Assembly (NCBI RefSeq): GCF_036245865.1
Contig: NZ_BTTW01000001.1
Span: forward strand, 1,798,001 to 1,862,000
Direction: 5' to 3'
DNA: 64,000 nucleotides
Source of the DNA: Corallococcus caeni
GTDB taxonomy: Bacteria; Myxococcota; Myxococcia; Myxococcales; Myxococcaceae
Part shown: positions 54,544-62,511 of the stretch, in pieces
Layout of the letters: each line of letters starts with the position of its first letter
Position numbering within the stretch: the stretch's first letter is position 1
Program-made: the position numbers and the translations under genes
The notes under the pieces: model-generated
The model's input: the letters and a program-made list of their open reading frames with translations, nothing else
The model's database searches: none
What the model was told of the DNA's origin: nothing

Positions 54544-56634
54544 TCAGTGGCCCGGGGCCGCGACCAGTCGCTCCGCGAGCAGGCCCGCTTCCGTGATGGG
54601 CCGCTCGCAGACGAAGCCGCGGCAGAGGTACGCGGCGCCCTTGCCTTCCACCGGCTCGCGCCCCTCGAAGAGCTCCTGGAGGCGCGCGGGCGGCGGGACG
54701 CTGGTGTCGTGCCAGCCGAAGGAGAACACCGGCGCGTAGGTGCGATTCGCGGACGCCAGCAGCGGGGCCACCGCCTCGCGCGAGCCCGCGAAGGTGACGC
54801 CCGACGCGCCGTCCAGCAGCGAGTCCGCCGCGAGCGCCAGGTGGCCGTAGCCCATGGGGTTTCGCACCAGCTGATCATGCAGCTTGGCCACGTAGTGCTC
54901 CGGGTGGTCCAGGTGGCACACGTCGCCGGTGAGCGCGGAGAGCGTCACCTGCGCCTCGGTGAGCGTGGACGCGCCGGCCGGGAAGGCGTTGTCGAAGAGG
55001 CAGTAGGCCGCCACCACCAGGTCCTTCTGTCCCCGGGGCGCGGAGAGGTACGCCTGCTTCTCCTCGTCCCAGAACAGCTCCACCGCGCGGTGCGCGAGCG
55101 CGTCCGCCGCGTCCAGGTACTTCGCGTCGAACGTCGCCTGGTAGAGCGCGGTGAGCCCCGCGGCGAAGTCGCCGTAGTCCTCCAGGAAGCCGTCGATGCG
55201 GCCCTGGCCGTGCTGGTACGAGCGCAACAGCCGCTTGCCGTCCCACATGTTCGCGAGCACGAAGTCCGCCGCGTTCGCCGCGAGCTTCGCCCAGTCCGGG
55301 CGGTTGAACACACGTGACGCCAGCGCGAGCCCGCGGATCATCAGCCCGTTCCAGCCCGCCAGGATCTTGTCGTCGCGGCCCGGCTTCACGCGCTGCTCGC
55401 GCAGGAGGAAGAGGACACGGCGCGCCTCCGCCAGCTCCTTCTCCACCGCGTCCACGGGACGGCCCTGCTCCTTCGCGAGCTGCTCCACGGGGACGACGAC
55501 CTCCAGCACCGTGGCGCCGTGCTCGAAGTTGCCGCCGGGCTTGATGCCGAAGTGGCGCAGCACGGTGTCCGCCTGCTGACCCACGGCCAGGGCCGCGCGG
55601 ACCTCCTCGGGGCGCCAGACGAAGAACTTCCCCTCCTCGCCCTCGCTGTCCGCGTCCTGCGTGGCGTAGAAGCCGCCGGCCGGGTCGGTCATCTCACGGC
55701 GGACGTACGCGACGGTCTCCTCCACCACCTTGCGCCAGAGCGGCCGTGACTCCACCTGCTCCGCCTCCGAGTACAGGTGCAGGAGCTGGGCGTTGTCGTA
55801 GAGCATCTTCTCGAAGTGGGGCACCAGCCAGCGCTCGTCCACGGAGTAGCGGTGGAAGCCGCCGCCCAGCTGGTCGTAGATGCCGCCCAGGGCCATGCGC
55901 TCCAGCGTGCGGAACACCGCCGCCTTCAGGGGCTCGCCGCCGCCACGGCGCCACGCGCGCAGGAGCAGCGCGACGTTCATGGGGTTGGGGAACTTGGGGG
56001 CGTTGCCGAAGCCGCCGTTCACCGGGTCCATGCGCTTGAGCATGGATTGCCCCATGGCCACGATGTCCTCCGCGGACAGGTGCGCGGGGGCGGCGTCCAG
56101 GCCGTGCGTGGACAGCTCACCCAGCCCCTCCTGGAAGCGGCTGGCCTGCTCTTCGATGTCGCTGGCCTTGTTCACCCACGCGTCGCGCAGCGCGGAGAGC
56201 AGGCGCGGGAAGCCGGGCCGGCCGTAGCGGTCCGACGGGGGGAAGTAGGTGCCGCCGTAGAAGGGGCGCAGGTCCGGGGTGAGGAACACGGTGAGGGGCC
56301 AGCCACCGCCCTGCCCCATGAGCTGCACGACGCCTTGATAAATCTGGTCAAGGTCGGGGCGCTCCTCGCGGTCGACCTTGATGTTGATGAAGCCCTCGTT
56401 CATCAGGCGCGCGATGTCGGGGTCCTCGAAGGACTCGTGCGCCATGACGTGGCACCAGTGGCACGCGGAGTAGCCCACGGAGAGCAGGATGGGCTTGTTC
56501 TCCGCGCGGGCGCGGGCCAGGGCTTCGTCCCCCCAGGGGTACCAGTCCACGGGATTCGTGGCGTGCTGGCGCAGGTACGGCGACGGCTCCTGGGCCAGAC
56601 GGTTGGTTTTTCCAGAGGGGGGACGGTCATCCAT
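54544..56634 (-). CDS. YyaL-type thioredoxin-domain / six-hairpin protein
   Basis: 696 residues. Opens with [20 protein letters not shown], then a thioredoxin-like domain with [16 protein letters not shown] (Cys58 and Cys61), [12 protein letters not shown] and [10 protein letters not shown]; residues 220-600 resemble an (alpha/alpha)6 barrel as in N-acylglucosamine epimerase and spermatogenesis-associated protein 20. The family is widespread but its reaction is unsettled. GGGAG precedes ATG 56634. Convergent with the transglutaminase gene, with 27 bases between. Confidence 0.92.
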   Translation of the reverse strand: MDDRPPSGKTNRLAQEPSPYLRQHATNPVDWYPWGDEALARARAENKPILLSVGYSACHWCHVMAHESFEDPDIARLMNEGFINIKVDREERPDLDQIYQGVVQLMGQGGGWPLTVFLTPDLRPFYGGTYFPPSDRYGRPGFPRLLSALRDAWVNKASDIEEQASRFQEGLGELSTHGLDAAPAHLSAEDIVAMGQSMLKRMDPVNGGFGNAPKFPNPMNVALLLRAWRRGGGEPLKAAVFRTLERMALGGIYDQLGGGFHRYSVDERWLVPHFEKMLYDNAQLLHLYSEAEQVESRPLWRKVVEETVAYVRREMTDPAGGFYATQDADSEGEEGKFFVWRPEEVRAALAVGQQADTVLRHFGIKPGGNFEHGATVLEVVVPVEQLAKEQGRPVDAVEKELAEARRVLFLLREQRVKPGRDDKILAGWNGLMIRGLALASRVFNRPDWAKLAANAADFVLANMWDGKRLLRSYQHGQGRIDGFLEDYGDFAAGLTALYQATFDAKYLDAADALAHRAVELFWDEEKQAYLSAPRGQKDLVVAAYCLFDNAFPAGASTLTEAQVTLSALTGDVCHLDHPEHYVAKLHDQLVRNPMGYGHLALAADSLLDGASGVTFAGSREAVAPLLASANRTYAPVFSFGWHDTSVPPPARLQELFEGREPVEGKGAAYLCRGFVCERPITEAGLLAERLVAAPGH

Positions 56635-56795
56635 GGGGTGCTCCCGGTGCGCAGCGGCTTCGCGGCCCTTCACATTGTGAGCCTGGGTGCGCGGGGGCAA
56701 GCTGAAATGGCCTCACTCCCTGCTGGCCAACGGCCCTCCGGTGCGCTTTGTCCGGGGGCGTGCGTGCGTCCGCCCACTCCAGCCCCGGCCCGGGA

Positions 56796-58124
56796 ATGAA
56801 GACGTGCCTCGCCCTGGTGGCCCTGGGCGTGGGGGTGCGGCTCGCGCTGGCGCTGGGAACGGACGTCTACTTCGACGAAGCCTATTACTGGCAATGGGCC
56901 CGGCATCTCGCATGGGGATATTTCGACCATCCGCCGATGGTGGCGTGGCTCATCGCCGCGCTGGGCATCCGGGGGACGGCGCTCCTGTGCGGGCTGGGGA
57001 CGGGCGTGGCGGTGTGGGGGCTGGCCCTGGACGTGTACCGCTCGCGCGAAGCGGCGTGGCGCGCGGTGGCGCTGTGGAGCGCGGTGCCGGTGGGAATCCT
57101 CTCCGGTGTCTGGGCGACCCCGGACTCCCCGATGCTGCTGTTCTGGGCGCTGGGGTTGTGGGCGCTGTACCGCGAGAAGTGGGTGCTGGCGGGGCTGACG
57201 TGTGGGCTCGCGCTGCTGTCGAAGTACCCGTCCGTGCTGCTGGGGCTGGCCTTCATGGTCGCGGCGCTGCGGGCGCGGAGGCTGCTGTCCGGGGCGTGGC
57301 TCACGGCGGGGTTGGGATTGCTGTGCTTCCTGCCGGTGGTGCTGTGGAACGCGAGCCATGAATGGGTGGGCTTCAAGTTCCAGCTGAACCACGGCCTGGG
57401 CGGAAGCGGCGGCTGGGCGACGTTCGGCGAGTACGTCGCGGGGCAGTTCGCCATGGGCGGGCCGGTGCTCTTTCCGCTGGCACTGGTGTACGCGGTGCGA
57501 GGGCCGAGGGAGCAATTCCTGCTGCGCATGGCGACGGTGATTCCGCTGCTGTTCTTCGGCTACGCGGCGGCGCGAACACGGGGTGAGGCGAACTGGCCCG
57601 CGGCGGCATACGTGGCGGCGTGCATTGGCGTCGCGGGGATGCGGCCGGTGTGGCAGCGGACGGCGGCGTGGAGCGGGATGGCGGTGGTGCTGGCGGTGAC
57701 GTCGCACCTGCTGTTCCCGGTGCTGACGTTCGAGCGCGACGTGGTGCTGGCGAGGACGCACGGCTGGGGCGTGCTGGAGCGGCTGAGGACACCGGAGCAG
57801 CTGTTCCCGGGCATGGCGCCGGGGCCTACGGAGGTCTACGCCCCCACGTACCAACTGGCCTCGCAGGTGGCGTACGCGACGGGCGCGGAGACGGACACGG
57901 TGGGGCCGTCACGGCGCAAGAGTCAGTACGACGTCTGGCCTGAGCTGGAGTTGAAGCCGGGGCAGGACGTGCTGTGGTGTTCGGAGAACGGCGCGGCGCC
58001 TCCGGTGGAGCTGGTGCAACGCTTTGGGTCCGTGGAGGGTCCGGTGAAGCTCACGGGCGTCTTCCGGGGCCGGCGGCTGCACACGTTCACGGTGTGGCGG
58101 ATGCAAAGCCTCAAGCCTGACTGA
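56796..58124 (+). CDS. GT39/ArnT-like membrane glycosyltransferase
   Basis: 442 residues. DEAYYWQWARHLAWGYFDHP near residue 28 is the catalytic first loop of the PMT/ArnT superfamily, which uses polyprenyl-phosphate sugars; about ten hydrophobic segments follow. ATPDSPMLLFWALGLW and SKYPSVLLG are also typical. The C-terminal 100 residues form a soluble domain. ATG 56796 is the first Met with a membrane segment directly after it; a longer reading from 56748 is possible. Acceptor unknown (lipid A or protein). Confidence 0.85.
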   Translation: MKTCLALVALGVGVRLALALGTDVYFDEAYYWQWARHLAWGYFDHPPMVAWLIAALGIRGTALLCGLGTGVAVWGLALDVYRSREAAWRAVALWSAVPVGILSGVWATPDSPMLLFWALGLWALYREKWVLAGLTCGLALLSKYPSVLLGLAFMVAALRARRLLSGAWLTAGLGLLCFLPVVLWNASHEWVGFKFQLNHGLGGSGGWATFGEYVAGQFAMGGPVLFPLALVYAVRGPREQFLLRMATVIPLLFFGYAAARTRGEANWPAAAYVAACIGVAGMRPVWQRTAAWSGMAVVLAVTSHLLFPVLTFERDVVLARTHGWGVLERLRTPEQLFPGMAPGPTEVYAPTYQLASQVAYATGAETDTVGPSRRKSQYDVWPELELKPGQDVLWCSENGAAPPVELVQRFGSVEGPVKLTGVFRGRRLHTFTVWRMQSLKPD

Positions 58125-58225
58125 AGTCTTTCATTCACACTGCCCGGCAGCCTCAATCACTGCCCAGCCGCATCAAAGCCGTCCAAGGTCAAGGCTCCAA
58201 TTCCAATCCAAGAACAGCCATCACG

Positions 58226-58267
58226 GCGCAAGCAGCTCCCAAATCCAAATCATTGCTTGCGCAAGCA
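58226..58267. promoter_or_regulatory. Palindrome plus repeated half-site before a lipoprotein gene
   Basis: TGCTTGC/GCAAGCA is a 14-bp perfect palindrome at 58254-58267. Its right part GCGCAAGCA recurs at 58226-58234, exactly 33 bases away, about three helical turns. The region is AT-richer than elsewhere and lies 55 bases upstream of the lipoprotein start. A dimeric regulator could bind here. The rest of 58125-58321 shows no gene. Confidence 0.4.
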
Positions 58268-58321
58268 CAGACTGTCAGGGATAGACTCCTGGTCGCATCA
58301 CCAAACCCCAAGGGAGCCTCC

Positions 58322-58603
58322 ATGCGTCGTCTGATGATGGGTATGCTGTTGATGGCAATATCTGCCTGTGGCGGTATGGAACAGCCCGTGGCGGAGGAGT
58401 CGCTCCAGACGCAGGAGGCCGCCGTGTGCGAGGAGGTTTCCTCTGGCTGGGGTCAGTGTCGGGCCGGGACTTGCTACTTCGGTCCCACCGGAACGCATCC
58501 GTGCGCCGGTCGGGAGTGCATCGACGTCGATGACTGCTACTTCGTCCGCTGCGCGGATAGCAGCACTCAGTGCGGGGGCATCTTCGGCCGCGCCACGCCC
58601 TGA
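58322..58603 (+). CDS. Small Cys-rich lipoprotein
   Basis: 93 residues. MRRLMMGMLLMAISAC gives a lipoprotein signal (lipobox MAISAC), then an acidic spacer (EESLQTQEAAV) and a domain with eight further cysteines. AAGGGAG lies five bases before ATG 58322. Same plan as the protein at 45452 (basic MRR start, ACGG after the lipobox, TQE spacer, Cys-rich end). A strong hairpin ends the transcript. Confidence 0.75.
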   Translation: MRRLMMGMLLMAISACGGMEQPVAEESLQTQEAAVCEEVSSGWGQCRAGTCYFGPTGTHPCAGRECIDVDDCYFVRCADSSTQCGGIFGRATP

Positions 58604-58617
58604 CAGGACATGAACTT

Positions 58618-58652
58618 CCGCTGCGCACCCAACAGGATTCGGTGCGCAGCGG
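58618..58652. terminator. Strong 12-bp hairpin terminator
   Basis: CCGCTGCGCACC and GGTGCGCAGCGG form a perfect 12-bp stem around an 11-base loop, 14 bases after the lipoprotein stop and before the convergent GH43 gene end at 58725. Probably acts on both transcripts; no T-tract. Confidence 0.6.
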
Positions 58653-58724
58653 TCCGCCCGGCGGCTGGCACGGGCCGCGAGGCGGTGAAGGTGATTGCGC
58701 GTGCAATCCCATTCAAGGAGCTGC

Positions 58725-59771
58725 TCACTCCGGGCTGAGGAACTTGTTCACGACCGGGTTGTCATTGGAGTCCCAGCCCAGCACGCCCAGGTACATGCCC
58801 CGGCGGCCCCCATCGTCCGTCTGCGCGTCGAAGTTCACCGGGCAGGGGCCGCTGCCGCACAGCCAGCCGTGGAAGAAGATGCGCTGCCCACCGTCGAGCG
58901 CCGCCGCGATGTCCGCGCCGCCAGGACCGCACACGCCGCCGGTGTTCCCATCCGTGAGCAGGGGGTGCTGCGTGACGGTGTTGAAGGCGTTGGTGCCAAG
59001 CCCCTGGGCCCGCATCCAGATGGTCTCGTAGGTGCACTGGTTGTACGGCCCGCGCGAGGCGAACAGGATGTAGTCCCCGGCGCGCTTCACCAGGACCGGG
59101 TTCTCCACGATGCGGTCCGAGCGCAGCAACTGGCGGCTGGTGGCGCCGCTGGCCACGTGCGTGCCCGCCGCGTTGAGCCGGACGATGCGCAGCGACGAGG
59201 GCAACTGCTGCGTCTTGTAGAGCAGGAAGCGCGACCCATCGCTGTCCTTGAAGCCGGACGGGTCGATGACGCCCGCGTTCGTGAGCGGACGGCCCGGGAC
59301 GTTGTCATCGGGGGCAGGCGTGTTCGCCAGTCCCGGGCAGACCAGCGGGCCGCCCGCGACCGGCGTGAACGGTCCCAGCGGCGAGCTGGCGGTGGCCGCT
59401 CCGATACAGCGCTGGTTGGCGTCCAGCCCGTCCACCGGAGCGGCGAAGTAGAGCACCCACTCGTTCGCGCTGATCCGCTCCAGGTCGGGGGCCCACATGA
59501 CGCCGCTCGTGGCCCACGAGGGCTTCGCGGTCAGGGCCGGTCCTTCCGACGTCCAGGGACCGGTGCCGATGTTCCCCTGGGCCGACGGGGCGAGGCTCCC
59601 GGTCGACATGCCGTAGAACTGGTCGTTGTGGCTGACCACCGTCGGGTCCGCGAACCCGCCTCCGCCAGGAGCGAACACGGGCCGAGGCGCGGCATCCGCC
59701 GGGAGCGTGATGTTCAAGCAGGCGACGAACGCGACGGATGCGCCAAGCGCGCGACGGCGGGGTGATGCCAT
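58725..59771 (-). CDS. Secreted GH43-family glycoside hydrolase
   Basis: 348 residues. Signal peptide to about residue 28. Five-bladed beta-propeller glycosidase: catalytic base Asp42 in GFADPTVV, the pKa-modulating Asp96 in VMWAPDLERI and the proton donor Glu223 in IVENPVLV are all present. Arabinanases, arabinofuranosidases and xylosidases belong here, so plant or microbial polysaccharide is the likely substrate. AGGAGG stands six bases before ATG 59771, and a sigma70 promoter lies at 59821-59849. Confidence 0.85.
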   Translation of the reverse strand: MASPRRRALGASVAFVACLNITLPADAAPRPVFAPGGGGFADPTVVSHNDQFYGMSTGSLAPSAQGNIGTGPWTSEGPALTAKPSWATSGVMWAPDLERISANEWVLYFAAPVDGLDANQRCIGAATASSPLGPFTPVAGGPLVCPGLANTPAPDDNVPGRPLTNAGVIDPSGFKDSDGSRFLLYKTQQLPSSLRIVRLNAAGTHVASGATSRQLLRSDRIVENPVLVKRAGDYILFASRGPYNQCTYETIWMRAQGLGTNAFNTVTQHPLLTDGNTGGVCGPGGADIAAALDGGQRIFFHGWLCGSGPCPVNFDAQTDDGGRRGMYLGVLGWDSNDNPVVNKFLSPE

Positions 59772-59820
59772 GGGAGTCCTCCTGGACGGCCGCAAGAAAA
59801 TTCAAAGTAAGCAGACTTCA

Positions 59821-59849
59821 CTTATATTTCTTGATTATCCACAATCAAG
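59821..59849 (-). promoter_or_regulatory. Promoter and overlapping operator of the GH43 gene
   Basis: On the minus strand TTGATT (59848-59843) and TATAAG (59826-59821) stand 16 bases apart, a good vegetative promoter about 50 bases upstream of the glycosidase start. An inverted repeat CTTGATT-N6-AATCAAG (59849-59830) overlaps the -35 box and spacer, so a bound regulator would block the polymerase. Expression is therefore probably induced by substrate. Confidence 0.6.
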
Positions 59850-59919
59850 GGAGCGAACAGGACCGGCCTGTGAGGCACAAACGAAGCCCAGAGCAGAGGG
59901 CGCATCGTCCGGGCGCCCA

Positions 59920-60219
59920 ATGTCTCCAGGATGGCTCGCACATGCTCCCGAGCAAACCCAGTTCTGGTCCCGTGAGTTCGCTTTCCTTCGCGCTCACGAA
60001 CTGCTGCAGCCGCACGACCTTGTCACGGTCTGTGCAACGCTCGCGACGAACCTTGAGGGTGACACACCGCGGGAGGCGGACTGGCATCAGCGCCTGGCAC
60101 ATGCGCTCTTCCAGCACTTCGGGCTGTCGAACCTGCCCCAGGCCCGTGCGGCTGCGCGTGACAGCCGCGGCGCTCGAGGCGCAGGAACTCGTGCTCCCGT
60201 CACCTCCCCCTCGCGATGA
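59920..60219 (+). other. Unassigned open frame, possible gene fragment
   Basis: A 99-residue frame whose centre (FWSREFAFLRAHELLQPHDL, then ATLATNLEGD and HQRLAHALFQHFGLSNL) has coding-like third-position GC. It has no ribosome site and its end turns into low-complexity Arg/Ala/Gly, so it could be the start or middle of a gene broken by the adjacent insertion-sequence remnant. Not recognised. Confidence 0.2.
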
Positions 60220-60229
60220 GGACATCCAA

Positions 60230-60606
60230 CGCCAAGATCCGTCGAGCTGAGGGAATGAGAGGCAGTGGCGGAAGGGAGGCATCCCACGCAGTCCTCGACG
60301 GCCGCGACCACATGTCGCCCCCCTGCGAACTTACTCAAGAGCGCGGCGAGGACTCGCCTGCGCCCGAGGTTGGGGGCATCCCGCTCGGAGGCGACGAAGG
60401 ACTTTTGTGTGAATCGCCCAACCGATGCAGTACTCGCTGCATCGTGGGCAGGCTGGTGACAACACGCATGCGTGCTGTCTTCGCCTCCATCAAATCGCGC
60501 ACCGCTGCGTCCGACTTCTGGGCCACCAGCCGCTTGAGCTGCGTGGCGACCTTGCCCCGAATGGGCGAGAAGTTCCCGCCGCCAGTGAGAGGGGCGGCAG
60601 GTGCGT
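60230..60606 (-). pseudogene. Decayed IS630-type transposase, fragments in three frames
   Basis: Reading from 60600 down, the N-terminal helix-turn-helix part is recognisable (LKRLVAQKSDAAVRDLMEAK, then LPTMQRVLHRLG). A frameshift near 60390 leads to SFVASERDAPNLGRRRV, the segment after the DNA-binding domain of IS630 transposases. The C-terminal RHCLSFPQLDGSWRW appears in a third frame at about 60236-60290. The DDE catalytic core is missing, so this is an internally deleted, dead copy. No inverted ends or target duplication could be made out. Confidence 0.6.
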
Positions 60607-60607
60607 T

Positions 60608-61156
60608 TCAGTTCAGGATGAACCAGCCGTGCTCGCTGTCGTATGCCACGCCACGGTGGGGGCTGAACTCAATCACGAGCGTCCAGTGGCCGTTGCCCCA
60701 ATTGTAGAAATAGATCTTGAGCATGACCAGCTGGCCTGGCTGGCCCCACGGGCCGCTGAGCGTGCCAGCCATCACCGTCACCTGCTCGTCACCGTCCGGC
60801 AGCTCGTAGGCCGGCAGCTCGCTGCCGATCACGTCGGAGAGTTCACTCGTCGCGAGCAGCAACGCCTCGACCGTGAGCGCGCCTTCCTCGTCGGTCACGA
60901 CGTGGGGCGCGAGATTCGGCGCTCGCCCTTCGGCCAGCGCTTTGCGGACTTCCGAAGCGCTGGCGCTGCCCACCGTGTCGAACAGCACCTCGCCACCCGT
61001 CACCGGAATCGACCACACGCAGCTCGGGAAGCCGGACGGCGGCGAGCCTTGCTCCGCACACACAGTCCCCACGTCAGGTGTGGCGGCGAAGCTCGCGCTC
61101 GTGGACATCACCAGAACAGCCAGTGTGACAATCGACAGGTTCATTCTCGTATTCAT
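60608..61156 (-). CDS. Hypothetical secreted protein between two IS remnants
   Basis: 182 residues. Signal peptide ending SASFAA near residue 25. Mature protein has two cysteines, a central Ala/Leu/Glu helix region and a C-terminal beta section (VMLKIYFYNWGNGHWTLVIE, then HRGVAYDSEHGWFILN). No family recognised. ATG 61156 follows ATGAGGACTC, a fair ribosome site. It lies directly upstream of one IS630 remnant and downstream of another, both on the same strand, and may be transferred cargo. Confidence 0.65.
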   Translation of the reverse strand: MNTRMNLSIVTLAVLVMSTSASFAATPDVGTVCAEQGSPPSGFPSCVWSIPVTGGEVLFDTVGSASASEVRKALAEGRAPNLAPHVVTDEEGALTVEALLLATSELSDVIGSELPAYELPDGDEQVTVMAGTLSGPWGQPGQLVMLKIYFYNWGNGHWTLVIEFSPHRGVAYDSEHGWFILN

Positions 61157-61281
61157 GAGTCCTCATGAGTCGGGCGCCGCACCGGCGTCGCCCGCGATGG
61201 GTCGCGGCAATGGGGTTGGGCCGTCGACCGACCGCGTATCCTGTCACCGCAGATGGCCGCACAAGCATTCACAATCCTGCC

Positions 61282-61496
61282 TCAAGGCATTAACCAATGC
61301 CAGGATCCGTTGAGTTGAAGGAAGGAGAGGCAGTGGCGAAACCAAGCCGCGAGCTTCGCGAGCGGAGTGGCCGCGCGTAACCGCCTCACCGTCCGCGCTG
61401 AGTCCTCGATGGCTCAAGGCGCAAGCCGACGAAGCTGCCGCTTCAGGTCTGCCCACCACTGCTCGATAAGATTGAAGTCAGGACTGTAGTGGGCAC
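61282..61496 (-). pseudogene. C-terminal fragment of an IS630-type transposase
   Basis: From 61496 down, one frame reads HYSPDFNLIEQWWADLKRQL and RRLAP, then TGA (61413-61415), then in the same frame AIEDSARTVRRL, LAKLAAWFRHCLSFLQLNG and SWHWLMP before a final TGA at 61282. The first part holds the third acidic residue (Glu) of the DDE centre. An internal stop and lack of the N-terminus show it is dead. The end matches the remnant at 60230 (RHCLSF-QL-GSW). The rest of 61157-61602 contains no gene I can support. Confidence 0.65.
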
Positions 61497-61602
61497 TCGC
61501 TTCTCTGGGGTAGGACGCCCTTCACTCATCCCCGGGAGAGATCAAGCCTCGACGATCGCGTCAAACGAGCCCTGGGTCAGGGCAACGCTTTGTGGATGGC
61601 GC

Positions 61603-62511
61603 TCAGAGCGATGAACACAGCAGCATGACGAAAAGGAACGCGAAGTAGCTCCTGGCCGCCAGCCGTCCAGAAAGGGCACGGGGCCTGCGGTTCTTGAAGA
61701 ACAGCGTCAGGTTGACGACCGCCATTCCCAGGGGCAGTAGAAAGAGCCAACCCGTGGCTTGCGAATGCCAGGGTTTCGTGAGGCCCAGGTAGAGCCCTGA
61801 GGCTCCGGCCATCACCGCGAAGGCAATCACGGCGCTGGCCGTGGAACCCACTTCGTCGCTGTAGAGCTTCTCCCCTGGCTTCGTCGTCCCGGGCCACGCG
61901 GTCTTCCGCATCACCTCCCAGTGCAGGTACAGGAAGACCATTGCCAGGATGGCTAGCAGCCCCTGTGGGCTCAGCGGCCTTCCGGTGCGCTCCGCGTGCG
62001 CCACCCAGACGTAGAGGCCGTGTCCCACGTGGAGCTGGATGGCAATTCCTATCATCAAGAACATGCTGCGCTGGTACGCGGCCCAGTGCTTCTCCAGCCA
62101 CCAGAGCACCATCGCGTGCACCATGATTCCGAGCAGGATGGCAGCGCGCACCCAGGACACGGCCAGGTTCGCCCCTAGCAACACAGCTGCATTGAGCCCC
62201 AGCGCGACGTACAGGTCCCCGAAGGTGACGTCCCCTTTCGCCAGGCCCCGGTTGGGGTTGTGGACGAGGTCGTATTCATAGTCACGAAGCTCATCCACGA
62301 TGCGCATGAAGTAGCCCACGCCGAAGATGCTCAGTGCGACGTGCAGCAGGTCTGGGGAGAACGTCAGCCCCCGGGCCCCGTCGAGCACTCCAAACATCCC
62401 GTCCAGGCTCACGCACCAGAGGGAGATCACCAGCAGGTAGAACAGCGGGGGGTAACGCTGCACGGAGAAGCGCAGTGTTGCCTTCGCCCGGTCAATGACG
62501 GTCCTGCTCAT
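61603..62511 (-). CDS. UbiA-superfamily membrane prenyltransferase
   Basis: 302 residues with about eight hydrophobic segments. The first Asp-rich motif is DELRDYEYDLVHNPNRGLAK (residues near 68), matching the NxxxDxxxD...RPL region of UbiA enzymes, which attach polyprenyl diphosphates to aromatic or other acceptors in the membrane. The second loop reads WEVMRKTAWPG...YSDEVGS, the E-x-x-RK variant of the second motif. Acceptor unknown. Start ATG 62511 overlaps the stop of the phosphotransferase gene as ATGA, so both act together. Confidence 0.75.
   Translation of the reverse strand: MSRTVIDRAKATLRFSVQRYPPLFYLLVISLWCVSLDGMFGVLDGARGLTFSPDLLHVALSIFGVGYFMRIVDELRDYEYDLVHNPNRGLAKGDVTFGDLYVALGLNAAVLLGANLAVSWVRAAILLGIMVHAMVLWWLEKHWAAYQRSMFLMIGIAIQLHVGHGLYVWVAHAERTGRPLSPQGLLAILAMVFLYLHWEVMRKTAWPGTTKPGEKLYSDEVGSTASAVIAFAVMAGASGLYLGLTKPWHSQATGWLFLLPLGMAVVNLTLFFKNRRPRALSGRLAARSYFAFLFVMLLCSSL

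Noticed and set aside
58254-58267. Palindrome considered as a terminator of the glycosyltransferase gene
   Set aside because: It is 130 bases beyond that stop, has no T-tract and has a repeated half-site upstream, so a protein-binding site fits better.
60335-60526. 63-residue minus-strand frame considered as a stand-alone small gene
   Set aside because: Its content is the N-terminal helix-turn-helix part of an IS630 transposase followed by a frameshift.
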